The notes under the pieces: model-generated
Database searches by the model: none
What the model was told of the DNA's origin: nothing
Seen by the model: only the letters and a program-made list of their open reading frames with translations
NCBI GenBank assembly: GCA_965227335.1
Contig: CBDDFV010000009.1
Span: 434,001-498,000 of the forward strand
DNA length: 64,000 nucleotides
Source: CBDDFV01 sp965227335
GTDB lineage: Bacteria > Planctomycetota > Phycisphaerae > Phycisphaerales > SM1A02
Reading direction: 5' to 3'
Shown here: positions 1-8,664 of the stretch, piece by piece
Layout: each line of letters starts with the position of its first letter
Numbering within the stretch: position 1 is the first letter of the stretch
Position numbers and translations under genes: made by a program

Positions 1-33
1 CGACGGGAAACGCGGCGTGTCTGTGCGAAAAAG

Positions 34-120
34 CGGAGAGGGAGGGATTCGAACCCTCGATACCCCGAAGGGTATACCGGTTTTCGAGACCGGCGCGTTC
101 AGCCGCTCCGCCACCTCTCC
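34..120 (-). tRNA. tRNA-Ser (anticodon CGA)
   Basis: The minus strand folds as a class II tRNA. The acceptor stem GGAGAGG pairs with CCTCTCC, followed by discriminator G at position 34. The anticodon loop reads CTCGAAA, giving CGA, which decodes UCG serine codons. A long variable arm with a CCTTCGGG hairpin precedes the T arm GGTTCGAATCC. The length (about 87 bases) and the long variable arm fit serine. The 3' CCA is not encoded. Confidence 0.95.
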
Positions 121-336
121 GGTGGTGTCGGGTGACGCCCGACGTCGCATGGTATTCGGCGGGATCCGCGGATGTCGACCCCACGCGAACGGGAACCGAC
201 GCCGCCGGCTCGCCTGCGAGGAAGGGGAGGATACCCGATCAGCACGCCGAGGCAAGGGAATGGCCGGAGCCGACGCGGGTCTCGACCGCGGGCCCGCCGC
301 GCCGGGCGGCTATCATCCCCCCCGGAGACTCCCCGC

Positions 337-1011
337 ATGAGCGAATCCACCACGCCCGACCCCGCCGTCCGACGCCCCCGCCCGATCACGCGCGGCACGC
401 GGATCGGACTCATCATCTCCATCGCCCTGATGATCCTCGGCGGCGGGTTGTGGATGGTCGCCCTTGCGGCCGGGCCGGGTGAGACGGGCGGATCGACCGC
501 CTCCCCGGCGGCCACGGCGGGCGAGGACGACGGCTCGGGCGGGGCGGGGCCCGCTGGCGGATCCGCGTTGCAGCCGCGCGGCCTTGCGCCCGTCATTCCG
601 CCGGGCTCGACGCCGGAGGGCGACGACAGCGCGGCCGACGACGGCGCCGTCCCCGGGGATGGCGATGATGTTCCCGCCGCTGACGCTGACCCTGGCCCGC
701 TCGAGACCTGGTCGCCCACGATCTTCCGCCTCGGGTTCAGCTTCTTCGTCGGCTTCGCGATCGCGTTCGCGGTGCGTTCGTTCCTGAAGGTCGCGGTCCT
801 GATTGCGGGCGTGATTCTGATCGTGCTCTTCGCGTTGCAGTACTTCGGCGCGATCGATGTGAACTGGGCCCTCATGGAGTCCTGGTTCACGAACGCGGGG
901 GGCTGGGTGAAGGCGCAGGCGTCGTCGGTCCAGGAGTTCGTCACGGGGTACCTGCCGTCGGGCGCCTCGGCCCTGGCGGGGCTGACGATGGGATTCCGAC
1001 GCGGGCGGTGA
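337..1011 (+). CDS. FUN14-domain membrane protein
   Basis: A protein of 224 residues. A short basic N-terminus is followed by a membrane segment at about residues 22-45, then an acidic, low-complexity linker to about residue 118. The C-terminal part has the glycine-rich FUN14 pattern: FFVGFAIAFAVRSFLKVAV, a second hydrophobic stretch, then FGAIDVNW. FUN14 proteins are best known from mitochondria (FUNDC1, a mitophagy receptor); the role of bacterial versions is not established. The start at 337 is chosen because GGAG lies about 9 bases upstream and the hydrophobic segment follows closely; an in-frame start at 172 would add an unlikely Arg/Pro-rich leader. The gene stands alone, convergent with the protease gene downstream. 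The family assignment is by pattern and moderately secure; the function is unknown. Confidence 0.72.
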   Translation: MSESTTPDPAVRRPRPITRGTRIGLIISIALMILGGGLWMVALAAGPGETGGSTASPAATAGEDDGSGGAGPAGGSALQPRGLAPVIPPGSTPEGDDSAADDGAVPGDGDDVPAADADPGPLETWSPTIFRLGFSFFVGFAIAFAVRSFLKVAVLIAGVILIVLFALQYFGAIDVNWALMESWFTNAGGWVKAQASSVQEFVTGYLPSGASALAGLTMGFRRGR

Positions 1012-1040
1012 TCGCGGGCCACGGACGGGACGGTTCAATG

Positions 1041-1070
1041 AAAAGCCCCCGACCCATGAGGGCCGGGGGC
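1041..1070 (-). terminator. Intrinsic terminator of the metalloprotease gene
   Basis: Read on the minus strand, GCCCCCGGCCC and GGGTCGGGGGC pair around an ATG-containing loop with one mismatch, and TTTT follows at once. It lies about 45 bases past the stop codon of the metalloprotease gene. Confidence 0.8.
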
Positions 1071-1112
1071 GTCGATGTTGATGGTATTGCTCAGGCGTGA
1101 GCCTGATCGGGA

Positions 1113-4097
1113 TCAGCCTTCGCAGCCCCATTCGGCGAGCAGAGCGGCGAGGTCGCCCGGTCCGTACGGCGCGCCCCACTGCGAGAGCAGCGTGGCGAGG
1201 TCGCCCGGATCGACATCGCAGTCGCCGTCGAGGTCCCAGACGCACGGGCAGCCGGTGGGCTCACAGGTAATGGTGAGCGTGCCGTTGCCTTCGTCGCCGG
1301 GGTTCCAGCCGCCGACGCGGATCTTGTAGCAGTTGCCTGCGACAACATCCACGCTGACTTCGGAGGTGAAGCCGGCGCAGCCTTCGGCGTCATCGTTGCA
1401 GCCGAGCAGTTCGGCGTCTCCGGGCGGGCAGGTGTTGCAGCCGGAGTAGACCACGAGGTCGGTGTCATAGTCCGCGTTGTTGCAGGTCGACACGGTGAGC
1501 GTGCCGGTGCAGGTGGCGGTGTAGTTGTACCAGATGTCCTCGTAGGTCTGACCGTCGAACTGGCAGACGCTGTGAGCGACGCCGTCGGTCTCGGCGTCGA
1601 TCGTCGAGTACGCGGTGGCGCCGTCGCCGATGGAGATGCGATCTTCGCAGAGATCGTTCGGAGGACCGGTGGGTCCGCCGAAGCACTGCTCGTTCGCCGC
1701 GTCGGCGCAGATCTGATCCCATTCGACGTCGCAGCAGAACGGATCCTGACCGCAGATGAGTTCGCAGCACGCGATGTCATTGCAGCCGGGGGTGCCGTTC
1801 GGCTGATCGCACGGACCCGCGTCCGGGTTGCAGGGATCCTGCGGTCCGCCGCACTGCTCGATGGCCGCGTCGGCGCAGATCTGATCCCATTCGACGTCGC
1901 AGCAGAACGGATCCTGACCGCAGATGAGTTCGCAGCACGCGATGTCATTGCAGCCGGGGGAGCCGTTCGGCTGGTCGCACGGACCGGCGTCCGGGTTGCA
2001 GGGATCGCCGGGGCCGGATTCGCACGTGATGGTCACGCGGTAATCGTTGGCCGTGCCGCACGGGGTGCCGTCGAAGTTCTGCGGGGCGACGAAGATCACG
2101 TAGTCGCCGGCCGACAGATCGGCCGAAGCCGTGCCGGTCGAGCAGTTCGCGGACTCGCCGGTCGTGCCGACGACGACGGGCGCGCACGCGCCGATGCCGT
2201 CGACGACGAAGACCACCGCCGGGAACTCGGACGTGAGCGTCCCGGACAGCGTGCCGCCCGAGATGGTCACGAGATACCAGTCCGTGTCGCGGGTGCCGCC
2301 GTCGGCCCAGCCGGTGCCGCACCAGGTGTCGCCGCACGCGGCGTTGGTGAAGGCGGGCGGGGTCGAGTTGCAGCCGCCGTTGGTGTCGGCGCCGCACGCT
2401 TCATTCTCGATCAGATCGCCAGGCTGGCAGTCGAGGCAGCCGCCGCCGCCGCCGCACTGTTCGATCGCAGCGTTCGCACAGATCTGATCCCACTCCGTAT
2501 CGCAGCAGAACGGATCCTGACCGCAGATGAGGTTGCAGCAGTCGACATCGTCGCAGCCGGGGGTGCCGTTGGCCTGATCACAGGGGCCGGCGCCCGGGCC
2601 GCAGGGGCCCTTCGGTCCGCCGCACTGTTCGATCGCCGCATCAGCGCAGATCTGATCCCATTCGACATCGCAGCAGAACGGATCCTGACCGCAGATCAGG
2701 TTGCAGCAGTCGACGTCATCGCAGCCGGGGGTGCCGTTGGGCTGGTCGCACGGACCAGCGCCCGGACCGCACGGTCCCGGCGGCGGGCCGCACTGTTCGA
2801 TCGCCGCGTCGGCGCAGATCTGATCCCACTCGGTCTCGCAGCAGAACGGATCCTGACCGCAGATGAGTTCGCAGCATTCGACATCGTCGCAGCCGGGGGT
2901 GCCGTTGGGCTGATCGCACGGACCGGCGCCCGGACCGCAGGGTCCGCCGCCGCCGTCGCAGTCCAGACACGGACGCGTCGCCGCGTACGCGACGATCGAG
3001 TTGATCGTCCCGCCGGAGAAGTTGTTCGCGCAGGTGATGAACGGGTTCATCGTGTTGCCGGGGCACGAGCAGTGCACCGCGTTCCACAGGTGGCCCAGTT
3101 CATGCGCCGTCAGGTCGGTGGCGCAGCCGAACGAACCGCAGCAGTCGGACTGCGCGTGGCAGTACGAGGTGCTGTTCGAGCAGATCGAGCCGATCTCCCA
3201 CGCCTGGCCGATGGTGCCGCCGTTGAGATCCTTGCCCGTGAACAGGTGGGCGACGTCCCGCTGGATCGCGCCCTGGTTGTTGAACCACTCGTTGCGGAAC
3301 TGCGTGAGCAGCGTGCCGCTGTTGAACGAGGTGTACGGATCCGGCTCCGAGTCCCGCACGATGATCGCCGTGATCACGTGGGTCAGACCCGTCTGGTTCT
3401 CGTACTGCACGTTGGCGCCGTTGACGACCGCGTTGATGCGGTTCTCGACGGCCGCCACCGAACCGTAGTCCTGGAAGTACTCGAAGTCCGCATCACACGC
3501 GAGCTCCGCCACGCAGAGACCGCCGTCCGACGCCGGACCGCCGGTCGCTTCGATCTTCTTGGCGTCGCCCACCGTGGCGCAGGCGCCTTCCGGTGAGATG
3601 ATGTCGTCGTTGTGATAGAGCGCGTGATCGCCCGCCTGGGCCCCCGCGACCCGACCCGCAATCGGCTCCATCCAGTACTGGTCAATGTCGTTGATCCAGA
3701 TCCGGGCGTAGACGCCGTCGGCATCCACCGACGCGGAGACCACGCTCCCGGGAACCTCCTGAACCGCCCCGCGGTAGGTGTTCACCGGACCAGGCTCGAC
3801 CGGAACCAGCTCGCCGGTCGGCTGCTGGACCAGGACCTGATAGTTGTCCGCCCGCACGCTCCACTTGAACAGGTCTAGCGTGACCCATTCGCCGTTGAGC
3901 TGGATCTCCATCGTGAAGGCGTCGCCTCCGACGGCCCCGATGGTCACCACCTCGCTGTCCACGAGGTTCAACGTCTGATTGACCGCGTCAATCACCTTGG
4001 GCGATGCGTCCCCGAACGCAACGCCGCCGCTACACAGCGCAGCGGCCAGCATGGCCGTCGTCCAACGACGACCGCTCGTTCCAAACACGTGTCTCAT
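1113..4097 (-). CDS. Secreted metzincin-type metalloprotease with cysteine-rich repeats and dockerin-like tail
   Basis: A protein of 994 residues with an N-terminal signal peptide (about residues 1-29). The zinc-binding motif HELGHLWNAVH is at about residue 332 and is followed by a Met-turn-like TMNPF, the layout of metzincins (M12B/reprolysin-like). Downstream are five cysteine-rich modules of about 55 residues, three before and two after a beta domain resembling the pre-peptidase C-terminal (PPC) fold. A second PPC-like domain follows. The tail has one complete dockerin-like loop (DLDGDCDVDPGDL) and a shortened second copy ending in WG. The start at 4097 is preceded by AGGAG at good spacing. 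It probably degrades proteins outside the cell or at the cell surface. The protease call rests on the intact motif; the substrate is unknown. Confidence 0.85.
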   Translation of the reverse strand: MRHVFGTSGRRWTTAMLAAALCSGGVAFGDASPKVIDAVNQTLNLVDSEVVTIGAVGGDAFTMEIQLNGEWVTLDLFKWSVRADNYQVLVQQPTGELVPVEPGPVNTYRGAVQEVPGSVVSASVDADGVYARIWINDIDQYWMEPIAGRVAGAQAGDHALYHNDDIISPEGACATVGDAKKIEATGGPASDGGLCVAELACDADFEYFQDYGSVAAVENRINAVVNGANVQYENQTGLTHVITAIIVRDSEPDPYTSFNSGTLLTQFRNEWFNNQGAIQRDVAHLFTGKDLNGGTIGQAWEIGSICSNSTSYCHAQSDCCGSFGCATDLTAHELGHLWNAVHCSCPGNTMNPFITCANNFSGGTINSIVAYAATRPCLDCDGGGGPCGPGAGPCDQPNGTPGCDDVECCELICGQDPFCCETEWDQICADAAIEQCGPPPGPCGPGAGPCDQPNGTPGCDDVDCCNLICGQDPFCCDVEWDQICADAAIEQCGGPKGPCGPGAGPCDQANGTPGCDDVDCCNLICGQDPFCCDTEWDQICANAAIEQCGGGGGCLDCQPGDLIENEACGADTNGGCNSTPPAFTNAACGDTWCGTGWADGGTRDTDWYLVTISGGTLSGTLTSEFPAVVFVVDGIGACAPVVVGTTGESANCSTGTASADLSAGDYVIFVAPQNFDGTPCGTANDYRVTITCESGPGDPCNPDAGPCDQPNGSPGCNDIACCELICGQDPFCCDVEWDQICADAAIEQCGGPQDPCNPDAGPCDQPNGTPGCNDIACCELICGQDPFCCDVEWDQICADAANEQCFGGPTGPPNDLCEDRISIGDGATAYSTIDAETDGVAHSVCQFDGQTYEDIWYNYTATCTGTLTVSTCNNADYDTDLVVYSGCNTCPPGDAELLGCNDDAEGCAGFTSEVSVDVVAGNCYKIRVGGWNPGDEGNGTLTITCEPTGCPCVWDLDGDCDVDPGDLATLLSQWGAPYGPGDLAALLAEWGCEG
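1685..2943 (-). repeat. Five coding repeats of about 150-165 bases in the metalloprotease gene
   Basis: Two blocks (about 1685-2003 and 2455-2943) hold two and three near-identical copies encoding a module with the core CGQDPFCC, three residues, then WDQICA. The block between them encodes a PPC-like domain. Several copies share long identical DNA runs, which suggests recent duplication or gene conversion. These are coding repeats within one reading frame, not an intergenic array. Confidence 0.9.
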
Positions 4098-4306
4098 GAT
4101 GTCTCCTCTGCCATGTTCGTGACACGAATGACCCGGCGGCGACCCCCACCCTCCCCGCCACGCCAACGCCTCTCTCCAGGCGCAGACGTCAGGTGTGAGC
4201 CGTGTGCGCGGCCGACGCGCCCGCCAGTCTCTCTGACCTCAAGCTACCCCCCGATTAAGCCCCTCGCAATCAGAAACTTGGGAAAGGATCACTCCCCCTC
4301 GCGAGA

Positions 4307-5929
4307 TCAACGACCCCGCCGGACGCCGCCCGTACGGCCTTCTCGGGCCCCGCCCCGACCAAACGTCGCGCCGCTTCGGGACGCCGGCGGCGACCACGCC
4401 TCCAGCAGAATCATCAGATCACCCATGTTCACCACCTCATCCAGATTGAGATCCGCCGGCGCGGCGCCCTGAACCGGCCCCCACGCCGCCAGCAGCATCG
4501 CCAGGTCGTTCGGACCCACCACCCCGTCGCCGTCCAGATCCGGTGAGCCCGCCTGACACACGTCCGGAATCCCGTCCCCGTTCGCGTCCGGCAGCTCGCC
4601 GGAGCCGATGTCGCACGCGTCCAGCTCACCGTTGCCATCGCAATCCGCCAGACCCGTGTAGAAGACCCCCGCCCCGGCGTTCATCCCCATGCCGTCGTGA
4701 CGCCAGACGCCGACCGTCGACACGCCCTCGTCGCTCAACGCCACCGCGTTGCCCAGTTCGTCGCCCGGCTGCGTATCGATCCACGTCAACGTCGCCTCCA
4801 CCAGCCAGCCCGCGCCGACCGGCTGGGCCGCGATCGCCGCCCCCCGCTGCGCATCCGCCCCCGGCGCGCCGAGCAGCACCACGCCCGCATCGTTGATGCT
4901 CGCCGATTCGCCCAGACGCGCGGCGGGACCGAGACCGGCCGTGATCACCGCGTCGAGCGTCCAGTCGCTCCGCATAAACACCGCCGCCACACCGTCGTTC
5001 GCCGCGTCCACATCGCGCCCCGGCGCGCCGACCACAAGTCGTTCCGCGTTCATGTCAAGCCCCAGACCGAAATCGTCCCCGTTCATCGGTTCGTCCAGTT
5101 CGAGCCGGACCACCTCGATCCAGCCCGCGTCCTCGGTGAACTCGAAGACGTAGGCGGCGCCCCCGCCGTTTCCGTTCGTCGGCGCGCCGACGACCACTGT
5201 GTTCCCGTGGGCGGCGACGCGTTCGCCGAACCACCGGTTCGGTGCGCCGTCCGATGCGCGTAGTTTCGCTTCCTCAAACCACACGCCGTCTGCATCGCGC
5301 CGGAAGATGTACGCCGCGCCGGAATCGGAGCCGAGGTCGTCGTCGAACGGCATGCCGATCACGACCAGGTCGCCGTCGAGCGCCACGGATCGGCCGAACC
5401 AGTCCTGGACGCCGGCGTCAGACGCCATGAACTTGACGGTTTCATTCCACGCTTCGCCGTCGAACTCGAACAGGTACGCCGCGCCGGCGTTGTTGCCTGC
5501 TTCATCATCGCGGTAGGCGCCGACGAGCGCGACGTCGCCCTGTAGATCGAGCGCCTGGCCGAGTCGGTTGTCGCTGTCCGCGTCGGACGCGATGAGCTTC
5601 ATCTCGAGCCCCCAGCCGCCGCCGTCGACCCGTCGATAGACATACGCGGCGCCGGCGTTGGGGCCGCCGTCGTCGTCGTTGGGTGAGCCGATGATCGCCG
5701 CCGATCCGCAGATCGCGACGGCTGCGCCGAAGGTGTCGATGTCGCCGAGGTCCGAGGCCTGGACGGCGGCGGGGTTGTCGACGTCGCACTGCCCTCGGGC
5801 GGGCGTGGCGAGCAGCAGGGCGGCGGCCCCCGCGATGGCCGCGGGCGCCAGCGTCGATCGCCAGCGGGCGGGGTCGGGGTGATGGAATGGACTGACGAAC
5901 TTCTCCCGGCGCTCGATGGGCGTCCCCAT
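4307..5929 (-). CDS. Secreted FG-GAP repeat protein with dockerin-like C-terminus
   Basis: A protein of 540 residues. A basic N-terminus leads into a hydrophobic segment ending in ATPARGQ, a likely signal peptide of about 45 residues. Six or more FG-GAP-type repeats follow (patterns such as FGRSVALDGDLVVIGMP and GAAYVFEF), which form an integrin-like beta-propeller. The C-terminus has CDGNGELDACDIGSG and dockerin-like loops (DLDGDGVVGPNDLAMLL, then DLNLDEVVNMGDL), followed by an Arg/Gly-rich tail that most relatives in this window lack. The start at 5929 has GGAGG about 7 bases upstream. It probably acts outside the cytoplasm in binding or as a structural surface protein; no ligand can be inferred. 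Confidence 0.82.
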   Translation of the reverse strand: MGTPIERREKFVSPFHHPDPARWRSTLAPAAIAGAAALLLATPARGQCDVDNPAAVQASDLGDIDTFGAAVAICGSAAIIGSPNDDDGGPNAGAAYVYRRVDGGGWGLEMKLIASDADSDNRLGQALDLQGDVALVGAYRDDEAGNNAGAAYLFEFDGEAWNETVKFMASDAGVQDWFGRSVALDGDLVVIGMPFDDDLGSDSGAAYIFRRDADGVWFEEAKLRASDGAPNRWFGERVAAHGNTVVVGAPTNGNGGGAAYVFEFTEDAGWIEVVRLELDEPMNGDDFGLGLDMNAERLVVGAPGRDVDAANDGVAAVFMRSDWTLDAVITAGLGPAARLGESASINDAGVVLLGAPGADAQRGAAIAAQPVGAGWLVEATLTWIDTQPGDELGNAVALSDEGVSTVGVWRHDGMGMNAGAGVFYTGLADCDGNGELDACDIGSGELPDANGDGIPDVCQAGSPDLDGDGVVGPNDLAMLLAAWGPVQGAAPADLNLDEVVNMGDLMILLEAWSPPASRSGATFGRGGAREGRTGGVRRGR

Positions 5930-6182
5930 GACGATCCTCCGCGTCCTCCTCCGGTCCCGGTCGCGCTCCCCGCGACCCGCCGCGCTCTCCCCGCAGCATC
6001 GCAACCGTACGATCCCCCGTCGTCCCATCGATGCCAGGCGATGGATGAAAGGCGGGGCGGGGTGGATCTGTCGCGGGCGGGGGCGTCTGTCGCTCCGGGC
6101 GCGGCGTGTTTTCCGGACCGGGACGAGCGTGCGGCACGGTCGCCGGAACCCCTGCGAGGGCGTATCATGCCCGGTCTGTCAG

Positions 6183-6256
6183 GTCCGCGTAGCTCAATTG
6201 GATAGAGCGTCGGCCTCCGAAGCCGAAGGTTGCAGGTTCGAGCCCTGCCGCGGACG
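6183..6256 (+). tRNA. tRNA-Arg (anticodon CCG)
   Basis: The acceptor stem GTCCGCG pairs with CGCGGAC, with discriminator G. The D arm reads GCTCAATTGGATAGAGC, the anticodon loop CTCCGAA gives CCG (CGG codons), and the T arm is GCAGGTTCGAGCCCTGC. CCA is not encoded. A -10-like TATCAT lies at 6163-6168, but I see no clear -35. Confidence 0.95.
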
Positions 6257-6270
6257 TTTCTCCGGGCTGC

Positions 6271-8577
6271 TCACTTCCCCTCCGGACACCCGCCCCAGTC
6301 GGCGAGAAGTTGCGCCAGGTCGGCGGCATCGACAATGCCGGTGCCGTCGAGGTCGGCGTCACATCCGGCGCACGGTCCCCAGGCGGCGAGGAGGGCGGCG
6401 AGGTCGGCGGCGTTGACGTCGCCGGATCCGTCGACGTCCGCGGTACACGCAGGCGTGCACTGGTTCAGGAAGACCGCGACGCCGCCGCCGAACCGATTGG
6501 CAAACAGCAGGTCCGGGCGGCCGTTGTGGCTGACGTCATGCACCACGACCTGCCGCGGGTTCGCACCGACCGGGAACTCGTACCCGATGATGAAGTCGCC
6601 TTCGCCCTCGGAGAAGAGGATCTCGCATCCTTCCAGGAAGTGCGCCACGACGACGTCCGGGAGGCCGTCGGCGTTGATGTCGCCGATGTCGACGGAGGCC
6701 GGCTGGTCGCCCACGGAGTAGTTCTGCATGGGCTGGAAGCCGCCGCCGCCATTCCCGAACAGCAGGCTGGCGATGTCGTTCTGTGCGTTGGCGACGGCGA
6801 GGTCGACGACGCCGTCCTGATTCAGATCGCCGGTCGACGCCGCGTACGGCGCCTGAAGGACGGGATAGGTCGCCGTCGCGAAGGTTCCGTCGCCCGCGCC
6901 GAGCAGGACCGCGACCGCGTCGTCGGCGAGCAACGGTCCCACGATGTCCGGCGTCTCGTCGTCGTTGAGGTCGGCGATCGTGATCTGGAACATGTTGACG
7001 CCGAGGCCGACCGGGCGGGTGAAGGCGCCGTCGCCCACGCCCGGCAGATACGCGGAGGCGGTGACGAGATCCGGGACCCCGTCGCCATTGACGTCGGCGA
7101 TGCGGATCGCCCGGGGGCTGTAGCCGAAGTCGATCGCCGCGGGCGGTCCAAACGTGCCGTCGCCCACGCCCAGGAGGATGCGCGGACAGCAGTCGAAGTC
7201 CGCGACGGCGAGGTCGACCACCCCGTCGCCGTTGAGATCGGCGAACGCCGCGTCCGTCGCGCTGCCGCCGATGTCGTACTCGACCAGGGACGTGAAAGCG
7301 CCGGCGCCGTCATTCAGCAGGATGCTGATGACCCCGTCCTGGTCATCGACGACCGCCAGATCATCGTCGGTGTCGCCGTCGACATCGGCGATTGCGAGAG
7401 CGACCGGCCGGGGGCCGGCGTCGTACTGGGCGCCGGTGCCGAACCTGCCGTCGCCGAGGCCGTCGATGCGAGACACGGTCCCCTGGAAGTTGGCGGTCAA
7501 GAAATCCAGCACGTTGTCGTGATTGAAGTCGCCGGCGGCGATGTCGATCGGGGAGGGTCCGACGCAGTAGTTCCGAACCTCGCCGAACGTCCCGTCGCCG
7601 TTCGAGAGAATCACCACCACATCAGCGCTCAATCGACTTGACGCGAGCAGGTCGCCGTCGCCATCGCCGTTGAAGTCCGCCAGCACGATGGCTGACGGCA
7701 TCCAGCCGGCCGGATAGCGAACATCGGACAGGACGAGTTCGCCGGCCCCGTCGTTGAAATGAATGCTGACATCGTCGCTGCCCTTGTTCGCGACCGCTGC
7801 GTCCGACCAGCCGTCGCCGTTCAGATCGGCGACCACCACGCCCGCGCCGCCTTCCACCATGCCGGCGTACTCGATCACCGGGAGGAAATCGCCCCCGCCG
7901 GCGCCGAAGAGCACCGACAGCGTGTTGCCGACGGACACGAGGTCGGCCTCGCCATCATTGTTGATGTCGCCGTGCGCCAGGTCGTTCGACTGATGCCCCA
8001 CCTCGTGGGCGAACGGGCCGCTGAACGCGCCGGCGCCGTCACCCATGAACACGAAGACCTGGCCTGCGTCGTCGCCGAACATTGCGAGGTCGAGGGCGCC
8101 GTCCTGGTTGAGATCGACTGCGATCACATCCTCCGACCTGTCGCCGACGACATACTCCGCGAGCAACGAGAAGCTCCCGTCGCCATGCCCGCGCAGGATG
8201 TTGACGCCGCCGTCGAACATGTCGCTGACGCCGTCGACGACCGCCAGGTCCGCGACGCCGTCCGAGTCAAAGTCCCCGATCGCGGCGCCGGAGGCGAAAC
8301 CGCTCGCGTCGACGACCGCCGCCGGACCGAATCCCCCCGATGCGAGACCCAGCCGGATCGTCACACCGTTGAGGTCCGGCGTGGCGATCACCACATCCGG
8401 AAAGCCGTCGTCGTTCAGGTCGCCGACCTCGACGTCGGTGACCGTCTCGCCGACCTCGATGGTCTCGGCGACCCGCAGGCCGCTGGCCGGTTCGCAGGTC
8501 TGGGCGCTCAGGCCGCTCGTGAGCATGAGCGTCGTGACGACCGCTGCGGACGTTCCCCGGTTCGTTCTGCTTGCCAT
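6271..8577 (-). CDS. Secreted FG-GAP/VCBS repeat protein with dockerin-like C-terminus
   Basis: A protein of 768 residues with a signal peptide at about residues 1-25 (hydrophobic core, then GLSAQ). About a dozen VCBS/FG-GAP repeats follow, each with a calcium-loop-like motif such as GDLNDDGFPDVVIA, GDFDSDGVADLAVV or ADLNGDGVVDLAVA. The C-terminus has two dockerin-like loops (DVDGSGDVNAADLAALLAAWG and a second copy) and ends shortly after WGG. The start at 8577 follows a GGAGGCGGAG purine tract. It likely forms a calcium-stabilised beta-propeller outside the cell. Its function is unknown; the repeat family is clear. Confidence 0.85.
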   Translation of the reverse strand: MASRTNRGTSAAVVTTLMLTSGLSAQTCEPASGLRVAETIEVGETVTDVEVGDLNDDGFPDVVIATPDLNGVTIRLGLASGGFGPAAVVDASGFASGAAIGDFDSDGVADLAVVDGVSDMFDGGVNILRGHGDGSFSLLAEYVVGDRSEDVIAVDLNQDGALDLAMFGDDAGQVFVFMGDGAGAFSGPFAHEVGHQSNDLAHGDINNDGEADLVSVGNTLSVLFGAGGGDFLPVIEYAGMVEGGAGVVVADLNGDGWSDAAVANKGSDDVSIHFNDGAGELVLSDVRYPAGWMPSAIVLADFNGDGDGDLLASSRLSADVVVILSNGDGTFGEVRNYCVGPSPIDIAAGDFNHDNVLDFLTANFQGTVSRIDGLGDGRFGTGAQYDAGPRPVALAIADVDGDTDDDLAVVDDQDGVISILLNDGAGAFTSLVEYDIGGSATDAAFADLNGDGVVDLAVADFDCCPRILLGVGDGTFGPPAAIDFGYSPRAIRIADVNGDGVPDLVTASAYLPGVGDGAFTRPVGLGVNMFQITIADLNDDETPDIVGPLLADDAVAVLLGAGDGTFATATYPVLQAPYAASTGDLNQDGVVDLAVANAQNDIASLLFGNGGGGFQPMQNYSVGDQPASVDIGDINADGLPDVVVAHFLEGCEILFSEGEGDFIIGYEFPVGANPRQVVVHDVSHNGRPDLLFANRFGGGVAVFLNQCTPACTADVDGSGDVNAADLAALLAAWGPCAGCDADLDGTGIVDAADLAQLLADWGGCPEGK

Positions 8578-8664
8578 CTCCGCCTCCGCGCAGGTTCGCT
8601 CGACTGCACCTGTCCAGTCTACGGGGCCGACGGAGCGACTCCAATCGCGATCCCGGGCGATCGG

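Noticed and set aside
1685..2943. Regular repeats that at first resemble a CRISPR array
   Set aside because: The repeats are about 150-165 bases, in frame and encode a cysteine-rich module; there are no short unique spacers or cas genes.
1572..3596. A 674-codon open frame on the plus strand opposite the metalloprotease gene
   Set aside because: It mirrors the repeats of the minus-strand gene, has no domain or start signal, and its Val/Arg/Ala-rich composition is typical of an antisense shadow in G+C-rich DNA.
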